From Cryptomeria japonica (lineage: Eukaryota > Streptophyta > Pinopsida > Cupressales > Cupressaceae), in contig NC_081405.1 in NCBI RefSeq assembly GCF_030272615.1, positions 571,951,752 through 572,015,751 on the forward strand: a DNA stretch of 64,000 nt, given 5' to 3'. Within the stretch, counting starts at the first letter, position 1, and each line of letters begins with the position of its first letter. The notes below the pieces were generated by a model that did no database searches, was not told the origin of the DNA, and was given only the letters and a program-made list of their open reading frames with translations. Made by a program: the position numbers and the translations under genes. Positions 24,110 to 36,083 of this stretch are shown piece by piece.

Positions 24110-24310
24110 TTTTAAATTATATTTATTTCATATCATTCATTAATGACTATAATAGAGACATTTTTTAATTTTCTCATAAGTAAATTTAAATTCTTTAGTT
24201 AGGATAAGGATTTTAAGGGTCTTGTTATGAAACAGACTTATAGAAAGTTTAAGTGTTTGTGGACTTTCAATGGTGGTGAGTTTTGCACGGTAGAATTTGA
24301 TAGGTTCTAG
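24110..24310 (+). pseudogene. Extra copia integrase-core fragment
   Basis: Translates, with stops, to a segment like YFISF..., FKALV.KQTYRKFKCL and NGGEFC, the region around the second catalytic Asp of copia integrase. The same region occurs again at 24870-25080, after the pre-integrase segment. This copy is therefore out of order and represents a partial duplication or another fragment abutting the main one. Confidence 0.7.
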
Positions 24311-24359
24311 GCAAGAACCATGGGATTTTGATCTGTAAGTTAAGTGATGTGGTTTTGTA

Positions 24360-26550
24360 GGTTATTTTATCGCAAGGTGGATGGAAGATGACTAGAGGCT
24401 CTATGGTGCTTGCTAATGGTGTTTGGATATGCACATTGCATAAGTTGGATGTATGCACTATATTATGCAATAATGATTCTATGGAGCCCAAGAAGACGAC
24501 CCTAGATTTTTCATTCTCATTGTCAGATTGAGCTATGAAGAGGATTATAGCTTCTACACATGATGGTCATGCTTTGTGGGTACTTAAGGGTGCTAATTCT
24601 TTGGAGATAAAATTTTAGTAGAGAAGACAATGTTAATATGACACCAAAGACTTTGTTATATTGGTGAGAAGGGTCTCAAAACCCTAAAAAGTAAACACCT
24701 CTTTGAGAGGCTTGAAGATTGTAATCTTGAGTTTGATTTTTACAAGCACTGTATTCATGGTAAACAAAACTATGTTTAGTTTTACTCTAGTTATCACAAA
24801 TCTTCTTGATTGTCAGACTTGATACATTGTGATGTTTTTGGTCGTATTAATGTTCCTTCAATTTCAAAATCTATACATTATTTCATATCATTCATTGATG
24901 AATGTAGTAGAAGGGTATTTGTTTATTTTTTTAGAAGTAAATCTAAAGCCTTTAGTCAATTTAATTAGTTTAAGGCTCTTGTTGAGAATCAGACTAGCAA
25001 AAATCTTTAGTGTTTGAGGACTAACAATGGTGGTGATTTTTGCTCATAGGACTTTGATAGTTATTTAAGGACTATGGTATTGAGAGGCATAAGACAACTC
25101 CATACACCGCCTGATAGAATGGAGTTGTAGAGAAGATGAATAAGATGTTGATGGAGAGGGATAGGAGTATGCTTAGTGATGTTGGCCTTGAACAATTTTT
25201 TTGTGTTGAAGTTGTAGCCACTGATTGCTATCTGGTAAACAGATCTCCTACATCAACACTTATTGATAAGACACATATGGAGGCATGGTCAGAAAATAAT
25301 CCTTTTATGTGACATCTCAAAGTATTTGGTTATGAAGCTTGTGCTCATGTCTCTAGTGAATAAAGGTCTAAGTTGAAGAACAAGTCAATGAAGTGTATCT
25401 TTATTGGTTATGGTGTTAGTGTAAAAGGGAACCAACTTTAGGATTCAATGATAAAAAAGGTTCTCTATAGTAGAAATGTTACTTCTAGAGAGATGAAACC
25501 TTCTACTATTGAGCCACAGATAGAGGAGGAGGAGAAACAAAATAAGGAGGTGGCTTATATTCCTTCTGCCCCTAAGAAAGAAAAACTATGAGCTCTTAGT
25601 GGACCTGATGATGAGGAGAGCTTTACTAGCTCTAAAAGTTCAAAAGGAGACAAAGAACCTCAACATTATCCTTTGAGGAGGTCCATAAGAATAAGGTGAC
25701 AATAAGATAGGTTGGGTTATTCATTAGTAGATTCTAGTTGTATTTTTTTGTTGTTGACACTAATGAGCTTAAGAATTTTAGATGGGCTATGGGTTTGAGT
25801 GAAGCAGATTCCTTGATGGAAACCATGAACAATGAGATGACATCTTTGAAGAAGAAGAATACTTGGGATCCAGTACCTTTTCCTGAAGGATGCTAGTTCA
25901 TGGGATGCAAATGGGTGTTCAATAAAAAGTTGGGTCCTCTTAGAAATGTTGAGAAGCATAAAGCATATTTGGTCATGAAGGGGTATTCCTAGGTTGAGGA
26001 AATAGATTATTGTGAGATTTTCTCTACCATTGCAGATCTGATATCCATTTGGTTCTTGTTATCACTTGTTACAATTCATGACAGGGAAATTGAGAAAATG
26101 GATGTGAAGACAACATTCCTTCATGATGATTTGGAGGAAGAAATTTATGTCACGACCAAATCTTTTTGTAGTGAAAGGCATAGAAAATCTGGTTTGCAAG
26201 TTGAAAAGGTCTTTATATGGTCTAAAATAGTCTCCTAGGTTGTGGTACCAAAATTTTGATACCTATGTGTTGAACACAATTTAAAATGAAAGATTAGGGT
26301 ATAGCTAGGTACATTTTGGGGATGGAGGTTAGAAGAGATAAAGCTAAAATAAATATTTGGTTAAGATAGAGTATGTAAATTAAGTGTTGGAGAGATCCAA
26401 CTTGACAAATTTTAGATCTATGATAGTTCTTGTTGCATTAGGAATGAAGTTATCTATGGAGGATTGACTAAAATATCTTACTAAGATGGAGGACATGGCC
26501 AATGTACCATATACAAGTGTTTTCCGCAATTTATATATGTTATGGTCTAT
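24360..26550 (+). pseudogene. Copia pre-integrase, integrase and reverse transcriptase relic
   Basis: In shifting frames the + strand gives a pre-integrase block (KMTRGSMVLANG, LFERLED.), the integrase zinc region and core (DLIHCDVFGRI, ECSRRVFVYFF, LRTNNGGDFCS), then reverse transcriptase pieces (KMDVKTTFLHDDLEEEIYV at about 26094, CKLKRSLYGLK at about 26195). There are many stops. Between LYGLK (about 26220) and the ILGMEVRRDKA segment (about 26320) there is far too little sequence to hold the YVDD region, so the catalytic box has been deleted. The block ends at KMEDMANVPYTSV..NL and resumes beyond the insertion. Confidence 0.85.
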
Positions 26551-26555
26551 ATAAG
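26551..26555. repeat. Target-site duplication ATAAG (left)
   Basis: Matches 30783-30787. Removing 26556-30787 rejoins the copia reading ...ATGGTCTATATAAG/ACCAAACATTGC..., the conserved stretch between reverse transcriptase and RNase H. Confidence 0.92.
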
Positions 26556-29500
26556 TGTTGTCACCAAGATTGTGCCCGTGATGCTTAAGCTGAAAGCTCA
26601 TAAATCTTGTGAAACGTGGGAAAATTTCTAGGCATGTGGGTTGCTTATGGTGGAAATCAACCTCCAGAGTGAGTTGGTTCTCTTGGATGAAACCTCATAC
26701 AAACTTGACTTGATGGGAAAAGAGATAGGAAGAATGCTTTGAAATGGAAACCTATCCTAAGAGGTGATGCACCAAATATCTGAGAAACCTAATCAGTTAT
26801 ATTGAATCACAATGCATCTCAACAAAGAAGACTTCATTCATCACAATTCAACTAAGCAAGTAATACATCAATGTTTCATAGAAAAGGGCTAGTTTCAAAG
26901 CTTGCTTGAAAGAAAATAAAGTATTCTCGCAACTTCAAACTACCAATACTAGCTAAGCACAATCTATAACCTGTATTACTATGCACCTTCTTGCATTAAT
27001 GTTGTTAAAAAGAGACACCATCAAAGGATTCCAAGAAAGAATCACAAAAATATCATCAAATCAATTGCTCAACACAATACACAAAGCATTGAGAAGGAAA
27101 ATTGCTTGCTATAATTGAAATATAAAGGAATTTTACAACTGAAAATGCTTCTATGAGCTACAATCTTCATGCCTGGTTGAAAAGCAAAGGGTAGAGAAAA
27201 AGCAACTAGAGAATAATGAAGAAGAAAAGAAGAGCTTATTCTGACTGAAAGATATCATTAATATTCAACTCCAACTCCTCATCTCTTAAATCATCTCTAA
27301 CTAGCTGCTTCCACCTTAGAAATATCCCCAAATTGCAAGATTTATCCTTTGGGGGCAAATTTGAGAGAGAAGCATGCAAATAGGAGGTCAAAATTGATGA
27401 TAACTTATTGATAACTTCTACAAAACTTGTTTCAAGTGATGTGCAACCCATGGGGGTTTTCAACTGGGCTTGAACTGCTCGAAAATGAATCAAAACTTCG
27501 TATTTCTAGGGGCAACTAATGATGGACTACAACTCTACTTGTTGCCTTATTAATTGATAGCTCTATTAATTGATTTTCTTTTAATGGCTCTATTCTTCAA
27601 GCTTTGTGTTTACTATATCATGATAGTCCTTTGAAAGTACTGTGTATCCATAATTGCATTGCTCCTTTACTGTAATTCTCAATGCCTTAGGACTATCTTT
27701 TATGACATTCCTAGTAAGTTCTTGATGATTGCAAGAAACCAATGGTTTGATGTATAACAGTCTCAAATCTGTGTAATACCACTAGTTTATGATCTTTCTT
27801 TCACCCAAATTTGTTCTTGTGGAGACAGTGCTCTGAAGCAAATATATTATTTTCATTGATGATCTCTATGTCTCTATTGTTCATTATCTTTGAATGACTT
27901 TGCCTTTATGCCTTTAGACTGTCTTTATTGGTAGACTTTTCCCTTGGCTACTGTATAATATTGGTTGAGTCTTGAACCAACTCTGTGATATAAACACTTG
28001 TGATGCTGGATTTATAAGGGTTGCTCATTGTCATTTTTTGGCTTTTATTGTCATTACCTCTATATTGTATGCTGATTGAGGTGATTATCTTTAGTCTCTG
28101 TACCTAATCATGTGCCCTTTACACTCTCTAACTTTGCTACTGAAGAGTCTTTTAGCATTGCACTAGGTCATATGTTTGATTGAGAACAATCCTATCTCAT
28201 TCCACCATTCAAATAATAATTTGTCTTTGACTTTCTATGACAGTGAATGTCATGCTTACTACCTTTATTTTATCTGAGATCATCACTGTTTATAATAGCA
28301 AATTGTCTTAGTACATTTTTGTGTATCTCTACTAGTTTTGACAATGATGTTATCCATTCTTTAGGTTGTATTCTTGTTGTGAATGCATGGTTTCACCCTT
28401 ACTCTTGATACCACCATTATCTGTTCACTATCCCTAAATCTTCTCTTGACTGCAAAAGTCTTTTGAGTTGTTCATCTCTCCATATCTTTGTCATGACTTT
28501 CTCAGTGCTATTGTTATTTAGTGCCTTCACTGTGATTTCTTGATAGTATAATTCGATTGTGGATGTCTATAAACCTTTATGGAAATCATAGGGATTGATT
28601 ATGTAATTGGGAACCTTAAAGATGAGCTTCATATATAGAATGACATCTAATATAATGCTTTGATTGTTAATAATGATTATAACTTTGGAAACTCCTCAAT
28701 GACTTTCTATCTGCCTTTCAACTTGGATGATTGTAACTGACGGTGACCTTTTGCTTCTCTTTACACATTGTTATGAAACCTTCATATGCTTTCTTTGTAA
28801 TCCTTTGTCATGGCTTGATAAGAGATCCTCTATCAGTTATGGTTTATTGACTGTTATGATAGTCCTTGATATCTTTTGCTATGACTGTCCTTTGCATCAA
28901 AATCTTAACAAACATGCACTTAATGGTTTGATACTCTTTAATCATCATGGTTATGTCGTCTATCTTAAAATCTCCTCGACTGAAATATGATTAACTATTA
29001 TGTTGGGACTATCATCATTTACCTTGACTGTCAAAAGGGTTTCCTTCTATTCATCTTGGACTCCACTTTACCCTTCTATGTGCACTTGATGGCTAATTTA
29101 GTCATTTCAATCATTAGCTTTTTTTTTGGCATCTATATCCTTGTGCTTTGGAATTGCATTGTTCTAGCTCTTGTTATATTGTGTGTTCTTTTGACGGTGA
29201 CATAAATAAATTATGTCTTTCCTTACTAAGGCTGAAGTCATTTATCAAATAGTGGTTGTCTCTTTTGGCCTCTTTGTTGATGCTTTGTCATTGTTTTTTA
29301 TAGTGATCTCCTTGAGCATGTCTTTGTATCTATTGTAACTGCCATGATAGTGACAAAGTCTTTTTTGCATTGTAAAATACATAACTATATTCTATCTAAT
29401 CTATGCACTTCTTATACAATGTATCCCTATCTTTGTAGGTTGTCCTCCATTGCCTAGGGTTGTGAATCTCATTTATTATTCACTGCCTTCTCTCAATAAT

Positions 29501-30782
29501 GATTCTCTATGTTATTGGTTGCCCCATTGTTATTGCTCCTTCTCTGCTCTAACTGCTCATTCTTTTCTATCTTATCACCAAGGTCTTCTTTTTATCATTT
29601 AGTGACTGCTTTTCATCATATTGGACAATGATGCCCCTGTGACTCTATTCCATCCTTGGATCTGCTCTAGCAATGGTGTCTAGACATTGACCCTACTATT
29701 GTCTTAGTAGTTTTCACTGGGAATAGATTTGAAATTCATTGTTTGCAAGTTGATCAATACTATAAAAATACTTCTCAAATTGTTAGAGACCTTTTAAGAT
29801 GATCAAAACATCTTTTGAAACACACAATCAGATTTTACTTGGGTGAAAACATCAAGCTCAATGAAAGATCATATGAGACATTTAATGAAAATTTTATATG
29901 AAATAATACATGATGCTCTAAAATCCACATGGGCAACAATAAATCCTTTCACAAAAAGCACACAATTACATGCAAAAAGAGAAGAAAGCCTCTATTTTAG
30001 GATCCATGGGTTTGCTTTTAAAAACCCTACCTTAGCTTGATTAACATTTCTTGGAACTTGGTGTTACTCTTTCGAAAACTTCATGTTGAACTCCCCTTTG
30101 TTAACTGTGGAGCTGCTCTTCTCAGCATGAATCTTTGTATGAGATATTGATGGATTGAATAAAGACTCCTTTACACGTTTCACACCACCATGATGCATAT
30201 TTCACGTGTAAATCCATTGGAAGAACTCCTTTATCAATAAAAACTGAAGAAATATTCAATAAAAAACCCAATAACTGATGTTGCATGCCTAATCTACTTT
30301 AGTTGGAGATAATTTGTGCTATCATTATCTTGCAAGGAGAGAAGTCTGAAATAGAAAGGGCTTTCATTTTGCATATCAACTAAAGCTTTCTTCAGCAAAC
30401 CCTAGCTTCAAACTCAAAAAGTGAAGAAAGACCTGACAATCTGACACATTACGTGGAAAGACTCCTTCCTTTCAAAAGTTGAGTTCCCTCTTTATACAAT
30501 AATTTGACTTCTTTCTTGGCCTATACTTATCCATATTTTAAAATCAAGATCAAGAGATTTGATACTTTTTCCCTCTTTTGAGCACATACAATGTGGATCA
30601 TTCCTTAATGAATAATACCAAGGAAGGTGTAAAAATCTATCTCTTAGACCCTACAAATAACACCAAGATGTTATTAATAATATTTATCCTTTCAACATTT
30701 AAACCTCCTCACAAACTCATGATAGAAACTTAAAGCACATTATAAGGCTATTTTTTGACTTGAAAGATAAAAATAGGTAACA
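26556..30782 (-). mobile_element. 4,227-bp non-coding LTR-like insertion (very long solo LTR or small LARD)
   Basis: Starts TGTTGTCACC, ends GGTAACA and is flanked by a perfect five-base duplication ATAAG, the signature of LTR-element integration. It interrupts copia pol at a conserved site, so both edges are certain. I see no internal pair of LTRs, no TGGTATCAGAGC primer site and no protein similarity. A TATA-like GTATAAAG lies on the minus strand at about 30490-30497, some 285 bp from the right end, compatible with a U3 promoter read leftwards; strand is assigned on that basis only. Words such as GATAGTCC, GACTGTC and GACAGTG recur between 27600 and 29400. Confidence 0.75.
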
Positions 30783-30787
30783 ATAAG
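30783..30787. repeat. Target-site duplication ATAAG (right)
   Basis: Matches 26551-26555. Confidence 0.92.
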
Positions 30788-31395
30788 ACCAAACATTGCT
30801 CAAGTAGTGGGAGTACTGATTCAATATATGGATAATCCTATATGGGTTCTTTACGATGCAATTAAGCAAGTGTACATATATTTGAGGGGTACTTTTGAAT
30901 ATTACTTGTGCTACCATTCTTATACTTCTAGACCTTAGAATTTTGTGAGTGTTTATGGATATGTGGATTCAGATTGGGTAGGTGACATTGACAACAAAAG
31001 ATCTACCAATGGTTATGTCTTTACTATGTATGGTGATGCTTTTAGTTGGATGAGTAAGCAACAAGTTGTAGTCTCTTTATCCAAAATAGAAGAAGAGTAT
31101 ATGACAGTTGCTCATTCTTGTAAGGAAGCAATTTGTCTTATATGATTGCATTCATATATTAGGTTTGATGCAAGATTGATTACTATCTATTATGACTATC
31201 AGAGTACCATTTGTTTAGCAAAGAATTTGACTTTTCATGTTAGAAAAAAGCACATTGATATTTAGTGTCATTTTGTTCAAGATATGGTAGAGAATGGAAA
31301 GATGTAATTGGAGAAGGTTGACACTTTTACAAATGTTGCAGATACATTGGCAAACTTGGTGAGCACAGAGAGGTTTAGATGGTGTTTCGGTTGTA
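30788..31395 (+). pseudogene. Copia RNase H relic, continuation of 24360-26550
   Basis: Continues the copia frame after the insertion (QVVGVLIQYMDNP), then VYGYVDSDWVGDIDNKRS at about 30950, SWMSKQQ and SLSKIEEEYM. The last replaces the usual STTEAEY, keeping a Glu. The C-terminal HIDI.CHFV and VADTLA segments also follow. Stops at about 30936 and 31142 and others inactivate it. Confidence 0.88.
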
Positions 31396-31449
31396 TAAGC
31401 CTCTCAGCCCCCTATGATTGATCTACAAGCTATTTGAAAGGTCTTTGAC

Positions 31450-31460
31450 AAGTGGGAGAA
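31450..31460 (+). other. Polypurine tract
   Basis: AAGTGGGAGAA directly before TGTTGGGATT. Confidence 0.82.
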
Positions 31461-32443
31461 TGTTGGGATTAAGGTGTCTCAACCTTTGCAAATCCTAACA
31501 TTGATTATTATATTTATTTGTTATATTTATTTATTATTTTAATTAATTAATTGCCTACAAATATATAGTCATCTATTGGAACCCACACATTGAGTGGCAT
31601 CCTACTTGGCAATGATTGTATGACACATATGTTGCACATGTGGAAGTAGGCATCCCACTTTGAGGATCTTGACAAATGTCATGTTATGACAAATTTATGA
31701 TAAAATCTATGATGGTTATCACACACTCACATATGATAGCCTATGATAGATTTTATGACAAAATTTGGACAAGTGACATGAGATACCTTTTGCATGGAGA
31801 AGGTAAGCGCCCAAGTTGGGTTATGAAAAGTTGTAAGAGAATGTATTATTTATGGTTAATTATGATAGATTGTCTTAAAACTATAAGTGTTGTAAGTTAT
31901 GAAAATAATTATGATAAAAATTCTTATGAGGATTGTAAAATGTGTAAGAGCATCTTGTATACCTCGAGGTAGTAAATTTTGGGCACCCAACGAAGGAGGT
32001 TTGAATGTGGAGTCATTTGGAGATGTACAAGTGTCATTCACATGCTTTTAGATGACTAAAAAATAGTTCCATATGTTTTGAACAACCCCATCTTATTGCT
32101 TCATCTAGAAGCTTCCTTCTTTGTTGTATTCTTTATATATGGTAGACTCGGAGAGTATTAGTCATGTTTTGCAAGTGAGGTGTTATAAAATTGGAATTAA
32201 ACCAGATTGTGGGTTGTCATTTGTAGACTCTTGTTGAAGAAGCAATATATTGCTATTGTATTAGAACTATTGTTTTGGTAATACAAAGTATTGTGCTTTT
32301 GGAGTGTGGGGTTTTTCTCTTGAAAGATTTTTCCCCGTGATATATCTTGTGTTCATTATTGTATATCTTTATGCATGTTTATTATCTCCTCCCAAATGTG
32401 TTTCTTATTTTGTAATAGGTAAAGATTGTAAAGAAAATTTACA
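31461..32443 (+). repeat. 3' LTR of the decayed copia element (right end uncertain)
   Basis: Starts TGTTGGGATT after the purine tract. The first 40 bases end AATCCTAACA, an almost exact inverted copy of the start. Its 3' part (GGGTTTTTC...GATATATCTTGTGT) resembles the LTR at 22666-23387, so the two families are related. The end is placed at TTTACA (32443) only by the CA rule. Confidence 0.6.
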
Positions 32444-33249
32444 CTATCTTTTGCAGGAAGTGTTTTTCGCACCTTATCTTCCTTTCAATATGTTATTTGG
32501 ACATCATTATATAGGTGGATGAATTGGAAGAGGTTAGTTATTACTATCAAAACAATAGTTGCTCTGATGAACTTATATGTCTAATGGAAAGTGGCTTGGG
32601 GTTGGTATTTTAATCCTCATATATTTAATGAAGGAAAGTGCACTTTCTTTAGGGATGAAAGTTTTTATAATCATTTTCATGCAACATCATTGGGCCTAGA
32701 TTTGGTGATGGTAGTTTTTTAGGAAGAAGACGTGAATTGCAAGCTACAATAAGGCTAAATCATATGATGCATATCTTGCATACTATAATTTGTTCTTTGT
32801 AATATTGTTATTGTAAAATGTAGCACTACATAACATGTGGATGCATTTTTTATGAATATGTGGTGTTGCATGAAGTCGATCCAACAAATAAGTACATGTA
32901 CCAACAAGTTTGAGTAGTTGGGTGACCTAGGGTTTCTACAGTCCTTACATGCAAATATAATATAGAAAGTAAATACACAGAAAGGTACTGCTAGACATAT
33001 GGGACATTCAATGATATAAGCCAATGGAATTATAAGTAATTAGAATATGCCTATAATATTTTTTACTCTAAACCTTATACAATACAATCTAGTAACTTTT
33101 TTGTGTTTTGTTGTAGGGTTTTTGTTACACTAGGAAGAGGGCTTCCAGTCTTAGTATTTGATTGTGACTATTGAATCATAGACAATAATGATATTTATAC
33201 ATAAATAAATACACAAAAGATGAATAAAATCTATTAATTTTTAAAGGAC
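32444..33249. other. Spacer without recognisable gene
   Basis: AT-rich; nothing recognised on either strand. Confidence 0.5.
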
Positions 33250-33265
33250 AACACATTGATAAATT
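33250..33265. repeat. 16-bp target-site duplication of the SINE (left)
   Basis: AACACATTGATAAATT, identical to 33544-33559. Confidence 0.93.
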
Positions 33266-33543
33266 TTTCTTCGGACATGTAGTATCGTAGTCAAAACATT
33301 TTGTTGGTGTAGCGGCCACCAAGGTTCAAACCTTTGTTGGGCCACTATGCTCCTAGACCTTGTGTCTTCACTGGGTCATTGTGACCATGGGTTTAAACAA
33401 GTGAAGTGTGGGGATGAGGTCCCTCGTTTGTGGCCTCACCGGGTCATAGCTCTAGGTCAAAAGTGTTTCATGCGAAGCCAGAGGGCATGTGATGCTAGCA
33501 TCGCTGATCACGTTAAAAAGTTTACTAGAAATTTAAAAAAAGT
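33266..33543 (+). mobile_element. tRNA-derived SINE (Au-SINE-like)
   Basis: A 278-bp segment, more GC-rich than its surroundings, sits between perfect 16-bp direct repeats, the mark of LINE-mediated insertion. Its head has a B-box-like GGTTCAAACC at 33323-33332 and an A-box-like GTAGTATCGTAG at about 33279-33290, spaced as in a polymerase III promoter. The head wording GGTGTAGCGGCCACC..GGTTC.AACC resembles plant Au-type SINEs as I know them. The 3' end is A-rich (AAATTTAAAAAAAGT). It encodes no protein. The family name is from pattern memory, not a search. Confidence 0.82.
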
Positions 33544-33559
33544 AACACATTGATAAATT
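33544..33559. repeat. 16-bp target-site duplication of the SINE (right)
   Basis: AACACATTGATAAATT, identical to 33250-33265. Confidence 0.93.
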
Positions 33560-35894
33560 AGAATACGTTAATGTCCTTCATAAAATTATGGAATAGATAT
33601 GGTGATTTATTTATCATGACTAGTAAAAGATATATTTTCTTTATTGTATGAAGTTGTCGATTTACTCCTTTCTTTCTATTGTTGGCCAAAGGTTGATAAT
33701 ATTATCTACTAGAAGAATTTTTTAGGAGATTTGAGAATTTCATTTAGGTGTGAAGTTATCAGCTAGGAAGATATATTGCCCTTTTATATCATTTTCCTTT
33801 TTTATTTAGAATTTAATGCAATATGTGGATCTTCACGAGCCCATATTTTTTAGTAACATGCATATAAAGTTTCCAAGCAACATTTTGTTAGTGAATTATG
33901 TTGAGTGATTTATGATATGCATTCTCTTATTTGTCATGAAATAGTCCAAAGTCCTGCAACAATAATCCTGTTGTCTAGTTGCTTGATGATTTTATTTTGT
34001 TGAAGTTATAGATCACATGGATACAATATCATAAGCATAATTATTTCATTGAATTATTCTTGTTAAACAAATCTAAAACCTTTCCATGCTTTTTACATTT
34101 TGTAAACATGTCCACAACAACACTTCAACCTTTATTCAATGTATATTCAAACTCTATTGTGAAGCTCCCATCTTGATACAAGAGGATGTCGACAGATGGT
34201 AGTGGAACTTTTCATTTATCGTTTGTAAAATGCTTCAATGACCTTTTCATCAAATATTTTATGAATATAACTTACAATCATGATGCTTTGAGAGACCAAA
34301 TTTCTCTGAGGTTTACCTTCAAACAATTCTCATGCCCTTTTTTTATGCTTCCACATTCATTTGTTTGAAATATTAAAGCTTATAGAGGTTCTTGGTGCCA
34401 TGAGAGCCTAGTTCTTGTCCTTTCTTTACTTCTTGGTAAGGATGAAAGTGTCAAAAAAGGATACAAAATGTGACTATAAAGTATTTTTGGGGGTTTGGAG
34501 TAGATTAGAAACTATTAGGAAGTTTAGGGGCGGATTAGGAACTATCAAGGGTTTTGATGTATTGGGAACTACCTAGAGTTATAGGGTTATTGGGAATCAG
34601 GGCTGGATTAGGAATTATTGGGACTTAGGCTCAAATTAGGAATTTTTGGGACGTAGGAATCAAATAGGAATTGTTAGGAATTAGGGGTGGATTACGAACT
34701 ATCTAGGACTTAGTGGTGGATTAGGAAATATTGGGTCTTAGTATTTGACTGTCTATTTGGAATTTTATATTTTAATTGACCCAATGAGAAATTTCTTGCT
34801 TAAGAAAAGAGATGGTTTGTAATCAATTAATGCCTCAAAGACCCAAAAAACATCCCATGCTCTTCTTTTACCTAATCTTTTATAACGCTTATAATTTATG
34901 TTTGACCATCATTTATAGTTATGATCAGGCTTATTGGACATCTATTTTGTATAAACCAATTCTTCATTGCTAGTTTGTGACTTTCCCCACATACCTTTGT
35001 GTATGGTTCACTAGGTACTGGTTTTCTCACAAAGCACTTAACCTATGTTTAATGGCCACATGCATTAATGAAATGGTTCACTGATCCTTACTTTCCTTGC
35101 AAAGTACTTTTATTATGCTTTCATCCCGTGTGTGTTTTAGCCTTGGAATGGGATGGACACATGACATGGTAATATCACTTGATTGAATTAGGGTTGATTT
35201 TCCCATAGACTACTTGTTTGTTGCTAATGACACAATTTGATAAGAGGTTCAAATGTGATTAGGACTTTTGAGACTTTGGATATAGTAGTGAATGCTTGAG
35301 TGCAGTATAGGTAATTAGGCACTCGGTTGGAGATTTATAATGGGTTAGGAATTGGTTAAGAGTTTCATTAATCACTTCTCTAAAGAAATTTCTTGAGACA
35401 AGATAATTCTCAAAATCTAGTCAAAGTCTGACTTTACTTTAGAAAACTATAAGAATATTTGAGTTTTCTATTTGATTTCACTACTTAACTTCTTTTTGGC
35501 ATTGATTTGATTTATCGGTGCTTAAGATGCACTTAAGAACTAGCAAAACCCACCAATGAAGGAAACATTTCCTCTTGTTATAAGTTTTCCACTTTCTAGG
35601 AACCAGTGTTTTGATCGCCCAAGCTTTTGTTTGTTGGGGGTTTCAAGGATTACAAATACTACTTGAACCTTAATTTCTTTATGAGTTTTATCAATGTAAA
35701 CATTGGGGAAAGGAATTATTGAGGGTTCCTAGAACTTTTAGAACCTTTGATCAGTTCTCCATTAGGGTGAAATCTCTGACTTGAGATAAATTCACCATTT
35801 TAACGAATTTTGCAAATGTGCAAAAAACAACTATAAATTTGAGGAAATTGCCAACCATTTGACTGATGAGATAACTAACTTAAAACATAGGCAT
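33560..35894. other. Spacer without recognisable gene, with one minisatellite
   Basis: AT-rich. Apart from the repeat at about 34498-34742 I recognise nothing on either strand. Confidence 0.5.
34498..34742 (+). repeat. Degenerate minisatellite, about 29-bp period, about nine units
   Basis: Units of the form GGATTAGGAACTATTGGGACTTA recur head to tail, with substitutions and length changes of a few bases; one unit is short. No mobile-element termini at the edges. Confidence 0.82.
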
Positions 35895-35899
35895 GTCCT
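35895..35899. repeat. Target-site duplication GTCCT (left)
   Basis: Matches 40755-40759. Confidence 0.9.
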
Positions 35900-36083
35900 T
35901 GTTAATCCTACGAGGATCCAGTTAATACTGAGAAATGGGGGTGAGTCAGTATTAAGACCAATTGAAACTTTAACTCAAAAAACAAACTAATATCATATCT
36001 GAAACCATTTTAAAAATGTCTCAACTTATTTAATCAGATCTAATAACCTCTTTATCATATTTTCTTACCACATTAATCAAATC
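35900..36083 (-). repeat. 3' LTR remnant
   Basis: Matches 39088-39272 with several substitutions, including GAGGATCC.GTTAATA and CAGATCTAATAACCTC. The match stops at TTAATCAAAT, where reverse-transcriptase coding sequence begins. Confidence 0.9.

Larger units (their letters stand above)
24110..32443 (+). mobile_element. Heavily decayed copia element, interrupted by a 4.2-kb insertion
   Basis: Pieces of copia pol appear in order on the + strand: pre-integrase and integrase (24360-25300), reverse transcriptase (25700-26550) and RNase H (30783-31390). A purine tract AAGTGGGAGAA (31450-31460) and an LTR start TGTTGGGATT (31461) follow. Pol is split at 26555 by the insertion at 26556-30782. No 5' LTR or gag is recognisable, so the left part is lost or rearranged. 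The right end of the 3' LTR at 32443 is a guess based on TTTACA. Confidence 0.8.

Noticed and set aside
33266-33543. A functional tRNA gene
   Set aside because: B-box-like and A-box-like words are present but no cloverleaf can be drawn; size, A-rich tail and 16-bp duplication indicate a SINE.
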